This document shows positions 40,501 through 49,874 of a stretch of DNA of 64,000 nt, one piece after another. The stretch spans positions 1,488,001 through 1,552,000 of the forward strand of contig NZ_CP101823.1 of assembly GCF_024498175.1 (NCBI RefSeq). Reading direction: 5' to 3'. The first letter of the stretch is position 1; the number at the start of each line of letters is the position of its first letter. Position numbers and translations under genes: made by a program. Below the pieces are notes generated by a model. It was not told where the DNA came from. It saw nothing but the letters and a program-made list of their open reading frames with translations, and made no database searches. The stretch comes from Haloplanus salinarum. Lineage in GTDB: Archaea; Halobacteriota; Halobacteria; Halobacteriales; Haloferacaceae.

Positions 40501-43500
40501 TCGACTGTCCGTCGAGATACCCCTCGTCGGCCTCGGCGGACGGATGCGCCAGATCGGTCGCGTCGGCCGGTCGGGCCTCGCCGATCAGCTCCGAGAGGCT
40601 GCGGGCGTGCTCGACGAAGGCCGCCACGCTCACGTCGGCGTCCTCGGGGGTGTCGCCGAACGACAGCTCCAGCTCCGCGTCGTTCTGGATCGGCGGGTCG
40701 TTGCGGGGGCGACGCCGGAAGAGCCGGTAGCCGATCCGGCGCTCCAGCGCCGAGCCGTCGGTCTCCCCTTGAGTCGCTGTCAGCGCGACTGCGTCCAGCG
40801 GCGAGAGGTCGAGTTCGTCGAACCGGCAGTCGTCGGCGACGGCGAACGACCGCTCCTCTGGGGCGGCCGGCCACGCCTCGTACCGCAGGACCGCCGTTCC
40901 GTCGCCGTCGCCGTCCCCGGAAACCGAGAGCCGGAACCCCTCCTCGGTGACGGTGGTGATCTTCCCGCGTCGGTGGCCGGCGACGCCGCCGTCGGCGTCG
41001 GGGCGCGGGAGCGAGAGGACGTGGTGGTCGGAGCCGTAGCGAGCGTCGCCGCCGTGGCTCCGGACCGTCTGTGCCGTGGGACCGACCGCGACTCCCTCGG
41101 ACCAGCCGGCTGACCCGGCGTCGAGCGCCGGCGTCGTCGCTCCGTCGGCGGTCGATACACCGCCGACGCCGGTGACGGCTATCGCCCCCGGCTTGCCGTC
41201 CGTCTCGACGGTCACGGTCTCTCCGTCCGCGGGCACGGTTACCGTCCCGACCGCCGGCGGGCCGCCGACGGCGCCGTCGCTCGTCTCCGCTCTCGCCGAA
41301 TCGACGGCGACGTAGGTGACCAGTCGCGGCGTCGCCGCCCAGGGGACGCCCTCGTCGGGCCGGCGGTAGGCGAGTTCGAGCGTCGATCCGAGGCCAGTGA
41401 CGCGTGCGGTCGTCCGGCCGCCGAGTCGCTCCCCGTCGGGGTAGAGCAGGTCGAGGGCGGCGTCCTCGGAGACGGTCCGGGCGTCGGCGCCGGTGGTCGG
41501 GTCCGTCGCGGCCGCCGTCACCGTCTGGCCGATTTCGCCGCCGGCGTCGGCGACGGCGATGCCGCGGGAGAGGCCGCCCGCGTCGGCCACCGATCCGCTC
41601 GCGTCCGCCGCGCCCGTCGCCATCGTCGCGGTGAGCCTGACGTGGTCGGCGTCGACGCCGAGGTCGACGGTCTGTGTCGCGTCGCCGTCGTCCACGTCGG
41701 TCGCGCTCGGCGGGCGGGCGACGAAGCTCCCGGCGCGCACCTCGGAGCGGTCCCCGGTCTTCACGGCCGTGTAGGCGAGCGAGAGCGTCCCGTCGGTGGG
41801 CGTCTCGACGGTCGAGAACGCGAGTTCGAACCCGTCGTCGGTCGTCCGCCGGAGCCGGCCGGTGATCGTGCCCGCGGCCCCATCGGCGGTCCGGAGGGGG
41901 ACGTTGATCGCGGCCGACGAGTCGGTCGCGTAGTGCGTCTCCGTGGGGCCGACGGCGACGCTCGTCGACTGCTGCGTGACGGCGCCGTCGGCCGCGACCG
42001 TCGCGGTGCCGTGGAGCCACCCCGGCACCGTCGACGCGGCGCCGACCGACTCCGTGATCGTCTCGACGCCGGTCGAGGCGGTGAACACCAGGAGGTCGGG
42101 TTCGAAGCCGACGTCGTCGACTGAGACGCGCTCCGGCCCGTCCGGAACCTCGATCGACCCCGTGGCGAAGTCCCGATCGGCGGTCCACTGGAAGGCGGCC
42201 CGGCAGCCGACGCGGTCGGGCGACGGGAGCTGTTCGCCGAGCCAGCCGTCGAGCGCGGGTTCGGCGTCGCTGCGGACCGACACCGAGTCGAGCGTCCGCG
42301 CACCGTCGCCGTCGACCGGCGACGGGTCGAGCAGGTCGGGATCGATCGGCTCCGCGAGGTCCGAGCGGTCGACGTACGGGAGCGAGAGCGCGTCTGGGAG
42401 GTCGGCGACCCCCAGGGTCTCCCGCAGCGACACCTGCCAGTCGCTCGGCGTCGGCACCGAGTCGGCGTCGCCGAACAGGAGCAAGAGCCGGTGGTTCACC
42501 CCGGTCTCTGTCCGGGGCGTGTCCAAGACGTCCGGGTCCTGCATGAGTTCGCCCCGCGAGAGGGCTTCGAGCGCCGCGCTGGCACGCTGGACGTTGCCCG
42601 TCGCGAGCTGGTGAACGCTCTCCGCGACCAGCAGGTCGGCGATGGCGTCGATCTCGTCGTCGATCTCCGACAGCAGGGCGTCGATCTCGGCGCTCGCCGC
42701 GGAGTTCGGTTCGGGGAACGGATCGCCCCGGGGGAGGTCGCCGTCGTCCCACGCCTCGTAGACCGCCATCCCGTCGACCACCTCGCTGGCCGCGGAGAGG
42801 TCGACCTCGCTGGGTTCGGCGCCGCCGTGATCGAGACGGCCGGCGATCGAGGGGTACGCCTCGCGGAACGGGGCGATGTACCGCTCGGCGTCGGTTACGG
42901 CGTTGTCGTCGTCCTCGCTGATCCGGTGGAGGCCCCGCTCGAACCGGTAACCGACCAGTTCGGAGAGCGAGGAGCCGTTCCTGACGCCGGTCAGATACGG
43001 CCAGACCGCCTGGAGCCGTTCCGCCGAGAGGTCGACCGCGAGCGTCTCGCCGTGTGGGCCGTCGGCGTTCGTCTTGTGGCCGTTCCGGAGGATCGACGCC
43101 GTCGTCGCCTGGTTCTGAGAGGGCGCGAGCAGGTACTCGGCATCGGTGTCCGGGTCCGGCGTGAGATCCGTCACGTAGCCGTAGGCGCCGACGTGGACAT
43201 CGGGTTCCCGCTCCCGGACCCGTTCGAGGCGGCGGGTCGCGACCGACGTCCACCACGCGTCGAGGCGGTGGCTACAGAGGTCCATCGCGCCGCGGGCGAT
43301 GCGGTCGAGATCCGCGGATTCGGGGTCGATCCGCCCGAGTCGGTCGAGGCTGGCCGCGAACGACGCGAGGACCGGGTCGACCTGCGGGGCGTCGCCGGCC
43401 ACGCTCGCGCCGATGGCGTCGCGGTACTCGTCGCCGCTCGACAGGGACGGGTGGTTCGCCAGCGCGTCCGGGATCGGGTCCTCGAGGTCGTCGTACGCCG

Positions 43501-46384
43501 TCCGGTCGCCGTGGTCGTAGCTCGTCGGCTCCGGGCCGACCGTCGGCAGGTCGCCGTAGAGCGCGCCCATCCGGATGCGGCTGGAGACGCAGGCCCGCTG
43601 GACGGCGACGAGCAACAACTGGCGCAGCAGCGAGTCGTCGGCCGACAGGACGTCGTCGAAGCCGCGGCGGCAGTATCGGCCGAGCACCCAGCGACGCGCG
43701 ATCGCGATGCCGAGCGCCTGGATCGTCTCGGCGTCGGGATGGGTGCCGAGCGCGCGCAGCGGGTTCAGCGGCGGCCACTGCGGGGCGTCCGACAGCATCG
43801 TCGACAGCAGTTGCAGATACGTGTCGATCGAGTCGTCGGTCAGCGGGAGCTCCTCGCTCGTCGCCGTGGCGGTGAACCCGAGCGTGAGCAGGTCGTCGAG
43901 TCGGGGATCGAACCCGTCGAACCCGGCCGTCGAGAGGGCGCGATCGACCTGCGGGTCGCCGACCTCGAACCGGTCGGCGTCGAGCACCCGACCGAACACG
44001 GGGTGGTCCTCGCCGAGCAGCCAGGACCGGCGCCGGTACCGCGACGCCGTCGCCTCCTGACCGAGGGCGTCCAGCAACGCCTGGTCGGCACCGTCGTCGG
44101 TCACCGTCGGGAGGCCGGCCGCGGCGTCCCGCCAGGCGTCGCGGAGCCCCCAGACGCGCTCGATCAGATCGGTCGTCACGACCCCGTCGTCGACGTCGCC
44201 GAGGCGACGGGGCGACCAGTCCGTCGACTCCTCGCCGCCGTCGTCGCCCTCGTCCGTCTCGATCGGGTCTCCGAGACTCGACGGCGGCGTGTCGAACGGC
44301 GTGACCGGGAGAACGCCGTAGGGCTGTCGACCGGTCCGGATCGTCCCGAGGGGGCCGTCCGCCCGGACGTACTCCGCGAAGTGCGTCCGGTACTCGTCGA
44401 GCCAGGAGAGGACCGTCTCCCCCATCAGCTCCTGTGTCAGCGGCGTCTCGTAGTCGCCGACGCCGGGTTCGCCGTCGTACAGCCGCTCCCAGTCCCAGCC
44501 GAGGAGCAGATGCTTCGCGTGGTAGCCGAGCGTCGCCGGCCAGAGCACCCGCTGGAGGTCGCCCGCCGTGGCGGCGTGTCGCGTGTCGGCGCCGTCGACG
44601 TTGGCGAAGACGTGATCTCGTCCGTCCGAGGCGATTCCCAGCCCCCTCGCCGTCAGGTCGCCGTCGGTGCCGTCGCCGCCGGTCACCAGCGGCGGCCCCA
44701 CCTCGACCGGGGCGCTCCCCGCGGGGTCCCGCGCCGACGAGTGGCCCGACGGTTCGTCCGCGTTGTTCGTCGGCGTGCCCGGCGAGAGCAGGGAGAGCCC
44801 GTCCGTGTAGTGGTGGGCGCTGACGAGTTCCTCGAGTTCCTCGGCCGTGCTGGTTCGGTCCGACGAGGTCCGGAGCCCCGTCACCTCGACCGTCGAGAAC
44901 CCCTCCTCGGGGACGAACCCGGACGGCAGGTCGACGGTGACGGCCATCCCGACGGACTCGGCGCGGCCGTAGTCGACCATCCACTCGACCCCGTCGCCGG
45001 CGACGGTGTCCCCCGCGGACGCGGCCGTGTTCGCGACGTTCGAGGGATCGGGCCCGGCAAAGAGCGGCTCGGCGATCGGATTCCCGGTGACGCGCTCGAC
45101 GCGTTCGGTCCCCGAGTCGTCGCTCCAGCGGGCGCGGACAACCCACCGATCTGGCAGGAGTCGGAGCCGGGGCTGGCGGCTCCAGGAGTCGGGCTTGTCC
45201 GGGACCGCCGGGAACGCGAGCGCCGGCGGTCGGTCGGCGCCGAAAGGTGGGTCGCCGTCGTCCCAGCCGGCGAGGAGCCGAGCGTCGACGCCCTCGCCCT
45301 GTCCGTCGACCGGGCCGAGCGCGTGGACGATCCACGCGGCACGCTCCCGGCCGAAGGAGTCGACACCCCGCCCCCAGGCGCGTTCTCGGACCTGCTCGAA
45401 GCGATCGCCCGGATCGGCGGCGAAGTCGTCGAGCTGTTCGAACAGGCCGGCGACCGGGTCGCGCAGGTCCGCGGGGAGCTGCGAGGGGTCGTACGCGTCG
45501 GCCGGCTGGACGCCGCCACTCGGGTCCGAAACCGCCGTCGGGAGGTCGTGAGCGACGAGCCAGAGGCGACCCCAGAAGCGTCGCCCCCACTCGCGTTCCC
45601 GTGCCGTCAGTTCGGGTTCGTGGCTGTCGACGTGGATCTGCTCTGGGTAGGTCCGGACCCGGAGGGCCACGGGGTCGCCCTCGACGCCGCCGTCGGCGTC
45701 GACGAAGCGCGTCTCCAGCCGAACCGGCAGCATCGCGATCGGTGCGTCCCACGACAGTGCAGCCATCGGATCGACGCCCCGCTCGTCGGCCGTCTCCAGC
45801 GTCGAGACGTGCTCGGCTTTCGCACGCTCGATTTCGGCTCGGACCCGGTTGCGCTCGGCCGCGGCGTTGTCGACGACCCGCTCGAAGCCGTCCGCCAGCA
45901 GCGCCATCCCCGACGCGTCCACCCCCTCAAGTAGCGCGGCGAACTCGTCGACGGCCGCCCGACGCTCCGGGACGGCGCTCGGATCGTCGATGCGGATCGG
46001 CGACCGATCCCACCGGCGTTCGAGGAACCGCTCGCCCGGACCCAGCCCCCACTGCCCGCCGAGGCCAGCGGTCGGGTCCGCGTCCGACGCTCCGTCGTCC
46101 GACAGGAACGTCTCGACGGCCGTCACGAACGCGTCGAAGGGCAACTCGCCCACCGGGTCGGCGAGGACAGCGGCCGGGAACGACTGCTGGAGGAACCGGT
46201 CGAAGGCGGCGGTGATCTCGTCGTCGGTCCGAATCCGCTCCCGGTCGCGCTCCATGCGCTCGGCGCGGTCGGCGAGCGCCGTCCGGACGGTGCGGGCGCC
46301 CGCGACGACCGTCTCGAGACGCTCCGCGTCGGCCCGCAGTCGGTCGAGGCGCTCGCGCTGGTTCGACAGCGCCGACTCCACCAT
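37589..46384 (-). CDS. Giant 2,931-aa protein of unknown function
   Basis: Starts at ATG 46384, one base into the previous stop, and ends in a GTGA next to the 965-aa gene. Residues 1-50 look coiled-coil (NQRERLDRLRADAERLETVV). Near 230-290 is AMLPVRLETRFVDADGGVEG and LRVRTYPEQIHVDSHEPELT, recalled from large bacterial hypothetical proteins. Residues about 1420-1840 hold three copies of a beta module (DVGFEPDLLVFTASTGVETI; GTITGRLRRTTDDGFELAFS; later RGKITTVTEEGFRLSVSGDG) like phage tail modules. The remainder is Arg/Glu/Ala-rich helix. No signal peptide, membrane segment or enzyme motif seen. Confidence 0.75.
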   Translation of the reverse strand: MVESALSNQRERLDRLRADAERLETVVAGARTVRTALADRAERMERDRERIRTDDEITAAFDRFLQQSFPAAVLADPVGELPFDAFVTAVETFLSDDGASDADPTAGLGGQWGLGPGERFLERRWDRSPIRIDDPSAVPERRAAVDEFAALLEGVDASGMALLADGFERVVDNAAAERNRVRAEIERAKAEHVSTLETADERGVDPMAALSWDAPIAMLPVRLETRFVDADGGVEGDPVALRVRTYPEQIHVDSHEPELTAREREWGRRFWGRLWLVAHDLPTAVSDPSGGVQPADAYDPSQLPADLRDPVAGLFEQLDDFAADPGDRFEQVRERAWGRGVDSFGRERAAWIVHALGPVDGQGEGVDARLLAGWDDGDPPFGADRPPALAFPAVPDKPDSWSRQPRLRLLPDRWVVRARWSDDSGTERVERVTGNPIAEPLFAGPDPSNVANTAASAGDTVAGDGVEWMVDYGRAESVGMAVTVDLPSGFVPEEGFSTVEVTGLRTSSDRTSTAEELEELVSAHHYTDGLSLLSPGTPTNNADEPSGHSSARDPAGSAPVEVGPPLVTGGDGTDGDLTARGLGIASDGRDHVFANVDGADTRHAATAGDLQRVLWPATLGYHAKHLLLGWDWERLYDGEPGVGDYETPLTQELMGETVLSWLDEYRTHFAEYVRADGPLGTIRTGRQPYGVLPVTPFDTPPSSLGDPIETDEGDDGGEESTDWSPRRLGDVDDGVVTTDLIERVWGLRDAWRDAAAGLPTVTDDGADQALLDALGQEATASRYRRRSWLLGEDHPVFGRVLDADRFEVGDPQVDRALSTAGFDGFDPRLDDLLTLGFTATATSEELPLTDDSIDTYLQLLSTMLSDAPQWPPLNPLRALGTHPDAETIQALGIAIARRWVLGRYCRRGFDDVLSADDSLLRQLLLVAVQRACVSSRIRMGALYGDLPTVGPEPTSYDHGDRTAYDDLEDPIPDALANHPSLSSGDEYRDAIGASVAGDAPQVDPVLASFAASLDRLGRIDPESADLDRIARGAMDLCSHRLDAWWTSVATRRLERVREREPDVHVGAYGYVTDLTPDPDTDAEYLLAPSQNQATTASILRNGHKTNADGPHGETLAVDLSAERLQAVWPYLTGVRNGSSLSELVGYRFERGLHRISEDDDNAVTDAERYIAPFREAYPSIAGRLDHGGAEPSEVDLSAASEVVDGMAVYEAWDDGDLPRGDPFPEPNSAASAEIDALLSEIDDEIDAIADLLVAESVHQLATGNVQRASAALEALSRGELMQDPDVLDTPRTETGVNHRLLLLFGDADSVPTPSDWQVSLRETLGVADLPDALSLPYVDRSDLAEPIDPDLLDPSPVDGDGARTLDSVSVRSDAEPALDGWLGEQLPSPDRVGCRAAFQWTADRDFATGSIEVPDGPERVSVDDVGFEPDLLVFTASTGVETITESVGAASTVPGWLHGTATVAADGAVTQQSTSVAVGPTETHYATDSSAAINVPLRTADGAAGTITGRLRRTTDDGFELAFSTVETPTDGTLSLAYTAVKTGDRSEVRAGSFVARPPSATDVDDGDATQTVDLGVDADHVRLTATMATGAADASGSVADAGGLSRGIAVADAGGEIGQTVTAAATDPTTGADARTVSEDAALDLLYPDGERLGGRTTARVTGLGSTLELAYRRPDEGVPWAATPRLVTYVAVDSARAETSDGAVGGPPAVGTVTVPADGETVTVETDGKPGAIAVTGVGGVSTADGATTPALDAGSAGWSEGVAVGPTAQTVRSHGGDARYGSDHHVLSLPRPDADGGVAGHRRGKITTVTEEGFRLSVSGDGDGDGTAVLRYEAWPAAPEERSFAVADDCRFDELDLSPLDAVALTATQGETDGSALERRIGYRLFRRRPRNDPPIQNDAELELSFGDTPEDADVSVAAFVEHARSLSELIGEARPADATDLAHPSAEADEGYLDGQSTNAPGTADRLADRADGAAEAVTEIEAMIANRLATLDDESGPTLIEMAERIEEATASLDRAAPLSQLVDTVGRLADYARPDGQSQSLPAELRAMASALRAGPTELSETLAEAQVPPEQGATLSVATDAPRTDVTVTLGSAGEPALWETRSVRTDDEGVASVTVDLDGYPDGTGLLVTVVTEERLDEAVWRALSRLPVEEQAELVLEIAADRLDDERREALEEYEDEPRERRRSLIESLPTEAKLAIIAQLGFEARAERFERRLRSGDGTVREVLASRSFRIVPPRPEPSALPSLLEEEFVVVPRLFWLRRLLAVVDPSRADAPAAAVDDAVRDAHWDGLRSEAELAGRVSALTRAAGDDALTDADLRAIGALLELERHELDALADAIDAVVEPLERLGVTDIVNARGDLAKPWAGRYATVAGAEVESPLGRGPRGEVRGRIRSFLADPELDLPVEFGGFDPGLRRVLSDRIGDPDAPAVARALAALVRRPEPVVTALAGHVDEPHLLVRDLTALTSHPSLFARHGDPAAFQERLSDATAALSRSGSDPATLFDDRTDDPRALADALERAIPDLTGYAVRVARTGAQSYGAGPADRIARDHLDDLVDLEYATDGAVRDRLRPLLDGESPTRALRKSSLEALRLALVRATYVGVYGATPQSRTGGRPADRRTLLAQARSVAGKLRDRRRSAAAYDPDEVAAEPTVDGQCARLEALLGEEFTVLPPFAPADPAAVRSAFADSERALGDDPYAVDTWLQRIARVRDQPALLRDALTYADALSLADDGDTHDRLAVGQLGHDSVDWIGRDGETPDGGELSMVAAFGSRAGIDAPLARTPGRNGQPPVAGLALDGWVDPVPATEETIGVGLQYDDAGARAPQSALLAVPPAWERRGESWTPTDPVEWSREAIQTTLSETRELVELRGVDLDALEEFGHTLPGLVFPYNDTTVAGSNESVPDAPSVRFGRFDWWDGGE

Positions 46385-49300
46385 CAGTCACCACCCCCGG
46401 AACCGGGGACGATGTCTTGGGCGTGGATCGCGATCCGGACCGGCCGCTGCCAGGTGATCCGGGCCATGTGGGCGCCGTTCGTCCCCCAGGCGGCCGCGTC
46501 CTCGCGGTCGAACGGTTCGCTCCCGTCCTCGAGCCAACTCGTGTTCTCCTCGACGGCCCAGTTCCCCGACGCGGGCCGGGCGTCGCTCACGTCGACGTGC
46601 GTCGGTGCGTCGCCGCTCGTGACGTGTCCCCAAGAGAGCGCCGACCAGCCGTGTTCCGCGCTGTCGTCGGCCGTTGTGATCGTGGTCCGGCCCCCCTCGC
46701 CGTCGTCGTGTGTGATCCCGGCCGGAATCCCCGAGGTGTCCTCGTCGTCGCCCGGTTCGTCCAGGCCGAAACGTGCCTCGCCGACTGGCTCCTCGAACGC
46801 GAAGAACCACCCGAGGTCGTCCGTCTCGCCCTCGCCGCCCGTGACCGACGCCGTCGGATCCGCGCCCGTCACCTCGTCGGGCGTCAGGTCGAAGCCGAGG
46901 AACGTCATGTCCGGCTCGATTTCGCCGCGGAACACCGGATACTCGACGTGTTCGCTCGCGGCCGGATCGTCGCTGGGGGTCGACGAGGGCCACCGCGGCA
47001 CCCGGTCGTCGCCCTCCTCGTACGCCTTCGCGGCGTAGATGGCCGTGTTCGGGTACCGCCGCAACAGGTTCCCCCGGATCAGGACCACGACGTTCGTCGT
47101 CGCCGCTGGGTCCGTCGGTGGCGGGTCGCGTATCGACCGCTCGCTCCCGGTCCGGGTGTTCGTCCCGAGCGGGCTGCGTGCCCGTCGGTTGGGTCCCTCG
47201 TCGTCCCACAGGTGCAGCGGGAAGACGTCGTCGAGCCGGTCCGGATCGTCGGGTTTGGGGACGCGGCTACGCTGGTCCCAGAACCGCTTGAAGTACGAGC
47301 CACGCTGGTCGGTCGGGTACCGTCGCCAGCGGAGCTCCCGGGCCATCTCGTGGTTGAGGCCGACGAGATACGCCTCGATGAACGCCGGGTTGGTCGCGAG
47401 GGCGCCGACGGTGTCGTCCTCGACCTCGTCGGCACCGGGGAGGAGGTGCTCCGTCGAGACGTCCTTCAGGCTCCGGTAGGTCGGCTGGGGGAACTCGGGG
47501 GCGGCCATGATCGTATCGAGGGGGTCGGCGCGCTCCCCGACGTCGCCACCAAGCCGTTCGGACACCCGCTCTTCGAGCGCCCGCTCGAAGTCGAGGCTGG
47601 CGTCGATCGCACCCTGCGGATCGGGCGCCGGTCGCTCGCGGGGCGTGGCGTCGTAGCCACAGAACGCCCCTTCGAGGTAGTCGGCGTCCGATCCGGGACG
47701 CTCGTCGAGGTGTTCTCGGATTCGGTGGATCGCGAACTGCACGTCAAGCACGCGGTCGATCGCTCGCTCGACGTGGCGGACCGTCACCTCCTCGAAGGGT
47801 TCGGACAGCGGCACCGGCCCACGCAACGGGTCCATGAGGTCGCCGTAGAGCCGGCCGCGCCGGCGGTGGTCCAGGTCGTCGCTGACCGACGGGAGGTCCT
47901 CGGCGAGTTCGGCGGCCACGACGGTGCCGAACGGCCCCTCGTCGGGGTTGCGCCCCTGGAACGTGCTCGCCCGGCCGTACAGTTGGTCCCAGCTGACGCC
48001 GATGCGGGTGTGCTGCGACTCGTACGCGTCCCGATCGATCGACCCCTCGCGAAGCCCGTCGAGGATGCGTTCGAGGGCGTCCATCACCGTCCGGCTCGAC
48101 CCCTCGATTTCGTCGAGATGCCGGCGCGCCGCGAGGACGCGCTCGTCCACCTCGCGCTCCGTCGACTCCTCGTCGAGCGCGCGCGACTGTTCGCACAGCC
48201 GATCCGGGTCGGTCTCCCCCGCGACGGACTTGCTCCCGTCGGGACCGCCCGTCCCCGACGGCGGGTCGAGCCGTCCGTCGAGCAACCCCCGAACGATCGA
48301 CGGGGCGTCCACCGCGCCGTCGACGCGGCGGGCCAGCGGCCCGCGGCCGCTGACGAGCCGACGGAACGGCGCCGAGAGCGTCGCCTCCGGGAACGACGAG
48401 TCCGCGAGCCGCGAGGCGGCGGTCTCCCCGTCTTGGAGGACGCGGCCGTGTGCCGGCGCGGTGAACGACAGCAGGGTCCCCGTGTCGGTTCGGCCAGCGA
48501 GCGTCCGGGCGACGGTGTTCGAGGCGGCCCGGGAGAGCTGTGCGGCCGAGAGCAGCCGGTTCGCCCTGCGTATTTCGCCCACCTGCTCCCAGGCGGACGC
48601 CATCAACTCCTCCTGGTTGTCCCTGACGACGCCCGTACCGATCCCGGCGGGCACCCGGTAACTCGGATCGAGGTTGAGGTCGTACAGCCACTCGACCTCG
48701 TTCTCGTCGCTGTTCGCCCAGTCGTCGACATCGTCGAGTTCGTCCCGCTGGGCGTGCCACTGCCCGTAGATCGGCGGGCCCACGGCGGGGTACGACGTCC
48801 GGTCTTGGATCGACTCCGGGCGGTTGAGCAGCGTCCGCAGTTCGTCGGTCAGTCCCGCCGGGTAGTCGTCGACCGAGACGCCGTCCGTCGGCCCGAGCGC
48901 GCCGCCAACGTCGACGGTCGTGCCGGGCGACGCCAGCGTCTCGGGGCCCGGGTCCGACGCGTCGACCGTCCGGACCCCGACCGTCGCGCCCGAGAGTTCC
49001 CGCGGCGTGAGCTTCCGCGCGAGATACTCGAAGTCGCCTTTCTTGCCCGTCTCGAAGGCCCAGTGGTCGTACATCGGCAACACGAGTTCGTCGCCGGTGT
49101 CCCCGCCCCAGGCCAGCGACAAGCCCTCCTCGTCGGGCACCGACTCGCCGAGTCCCGCCAGTCGGCCGGCCTCGAACGTCGGTACCAGCGCCGCGACGTA
49201 GCTGGTGTTTGCGGTCAGGTTGCGCGGACAGAGGAGCCGAGCGACCGTCGCCGTCGAGTCCGCCGCCAGTTCCTCCGGGATGCTCCGGCCGTGCTGTGCC

Positions 49301-49872
49301 TTCGGACTGCCGACGATCTGTGAGTGGGTCCAGGCCCAGGCCTCGTCTGCCGGCGGCAACTGTGCCGAGGGGTCCGCGTCGCCGCCGATCCTGAGCGCCG
49401 GCAGCGGACGACTGCCGTCGGACTCCGTCTCCACGCCCGCCGTCCCCTCGACCACGACGAGTCGCAGCCAGGGCAAGTTGCGTCCGTGGTCGTCCGTCCG
49501 CGTCGGGCTGAACAGCCACGGCAGGTCCACGGCGTCTATCTCGACCAGCGGGAAGTAGTTCGGCGGGAACTCGTCGGAGCCCGGCTTGGGCTCCCGGCGG
49601 ACGATCTGTCGCCGGTCGAAGCCGGTGACTCGACCCGGGCCGTACATCTCGAGGTCGACCGTGCCGCGCTCGCTCGTTCGATCGCCGTCCGTGGTCGCGA
49701 CGGCATCGTAGGACACCTCGATTCCCCCGCCCGAGGGGAGCGACCCGTCGGCGGCGTCGCTCTCGCTGAACGGTGCCGTCGGCCGGAACCCGCGGCGCAC
49801 GCTGCCGTAGAAGCGGTATTTCGTCGCGTCGTCGTCGCCCGATTCGATCGCGGTGTCCGTGTCGTCTGGCAT
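46384..49872 (-). CDS. 1,162-aa protein of unknown function
   Basis: Starts at ATG 49872 (MPDDTDTAIESGDDDATKYR), two bases after the previous stop, and overlaps the start of the 2,931-aa gene by one base. An N-terminal beta-rich region (RRGFRPTAPFSES; DAVDLPWLFSPTRTDDHGRN) is followed by a large helical middle and a C-terminal domain with TTNVVVLIRGNLLRRYPNTA, IEPDMTFLGFDLTP and DLGWFFAFEEPVGEARFGLD. I recall the last motifs from similar multi-gene sets in bacteria, also uncharacterised. No signal peptide or transmembrane helix. Probably a structural partner of the giant protein. Confidence 0.75.
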   Translation of the reverse strand: MPDDTDTAIESGDDDATKYRFYGSVRRGFRPTAPFSESDAADGSLPSGGGIEVSYDAVATTDGDRTSERGTVDLEMYGPGRVTGFDRRQIVRREPKPGSDEFPPNYFPLVEIDAVDLPWLFSPTRTDDHGRNLPWLRLVVVEGTAGVETESDGSRPLPALRIGGDADPSAQLPPADEAWAWTHSQIVGSPKAQHGRSIPEELAADSTATVARLLCPRNLTANTSYVAALVPTFEAGRLAGLGESVPDEEGLSLAWGGDTGDELVLPMYDHWAFETGKKGDFEYLARKLTPRELSGATVGVRTVDASDPGPETLASPGTTVDVGGALGPTDGVSVDDYPAGLTDELRTLLNRPESIQDRTSYPAVGPPIYGQWHAQRDELDDVDDWANSDENEVEWLYDLNLDPSYRVPAGIGTGVVRDNQEELMASAWEQVGEIRRANRLLSAAQLSRAASNTVARTLAGRTDTGTLLSFTAPAHGRVLQDGETAASRLADSSFPEATLSAPFRRLVSGRGPLARRVDGAVDAPSIVRGLLDGRLDPPSGTGGPDGSKSVAGETDPDRLCEQSRALDEESTEREVDERVLAARRHLDEIEGSSRTVMDALERILDGLREGSIDRDAYESQHTRIGVSWDQLYGRASTFQGRNPDEGPFGTVVAAELAEDLPSVSDDLDHRRRGRLYGDLMDPLRGPVPLSEPFEEVTVRHVERAIDRVLDVQFAIHRIREHLDERPGSDADYLEGAFCGYDATPRERPAPDPQGAIDASLDFERALEERVSERLGGDVGERADPLDTIMAAPEFPQPTYRSLKDVSTEHLLPGADEVEDDTVGALATNPAFIEAYLVGLNHEMARELRWRRYPTDQRGSYFKRFWDQRSRVPKPDDPDRLDDVFPLHLWDDEGPNRRARSPLGTNTRTGSERSIRDPPPTDPAATTNVVVLIRGNLLRRYPNTAIYAAKAYEEGDDRVPRWPSSTPSDDPAASEHVEYPVFRGEIEPDMTFLGFDLTPDEVTGADPTASVTGGEGETDDLGWFFAFEEPVGEARFGLDEPGDDEDTSGIPAGITHDDGEGGRTTITTADDSAEHGWSALSWGHVTSGDAPTHVDVSDARPASGNWAVEENTSWLEDGSEPFDREDAAAWGTNGAHMARITWQRPVRIAIHAQDIVPGSGGGD

Positions 49873-49874
49873 GG

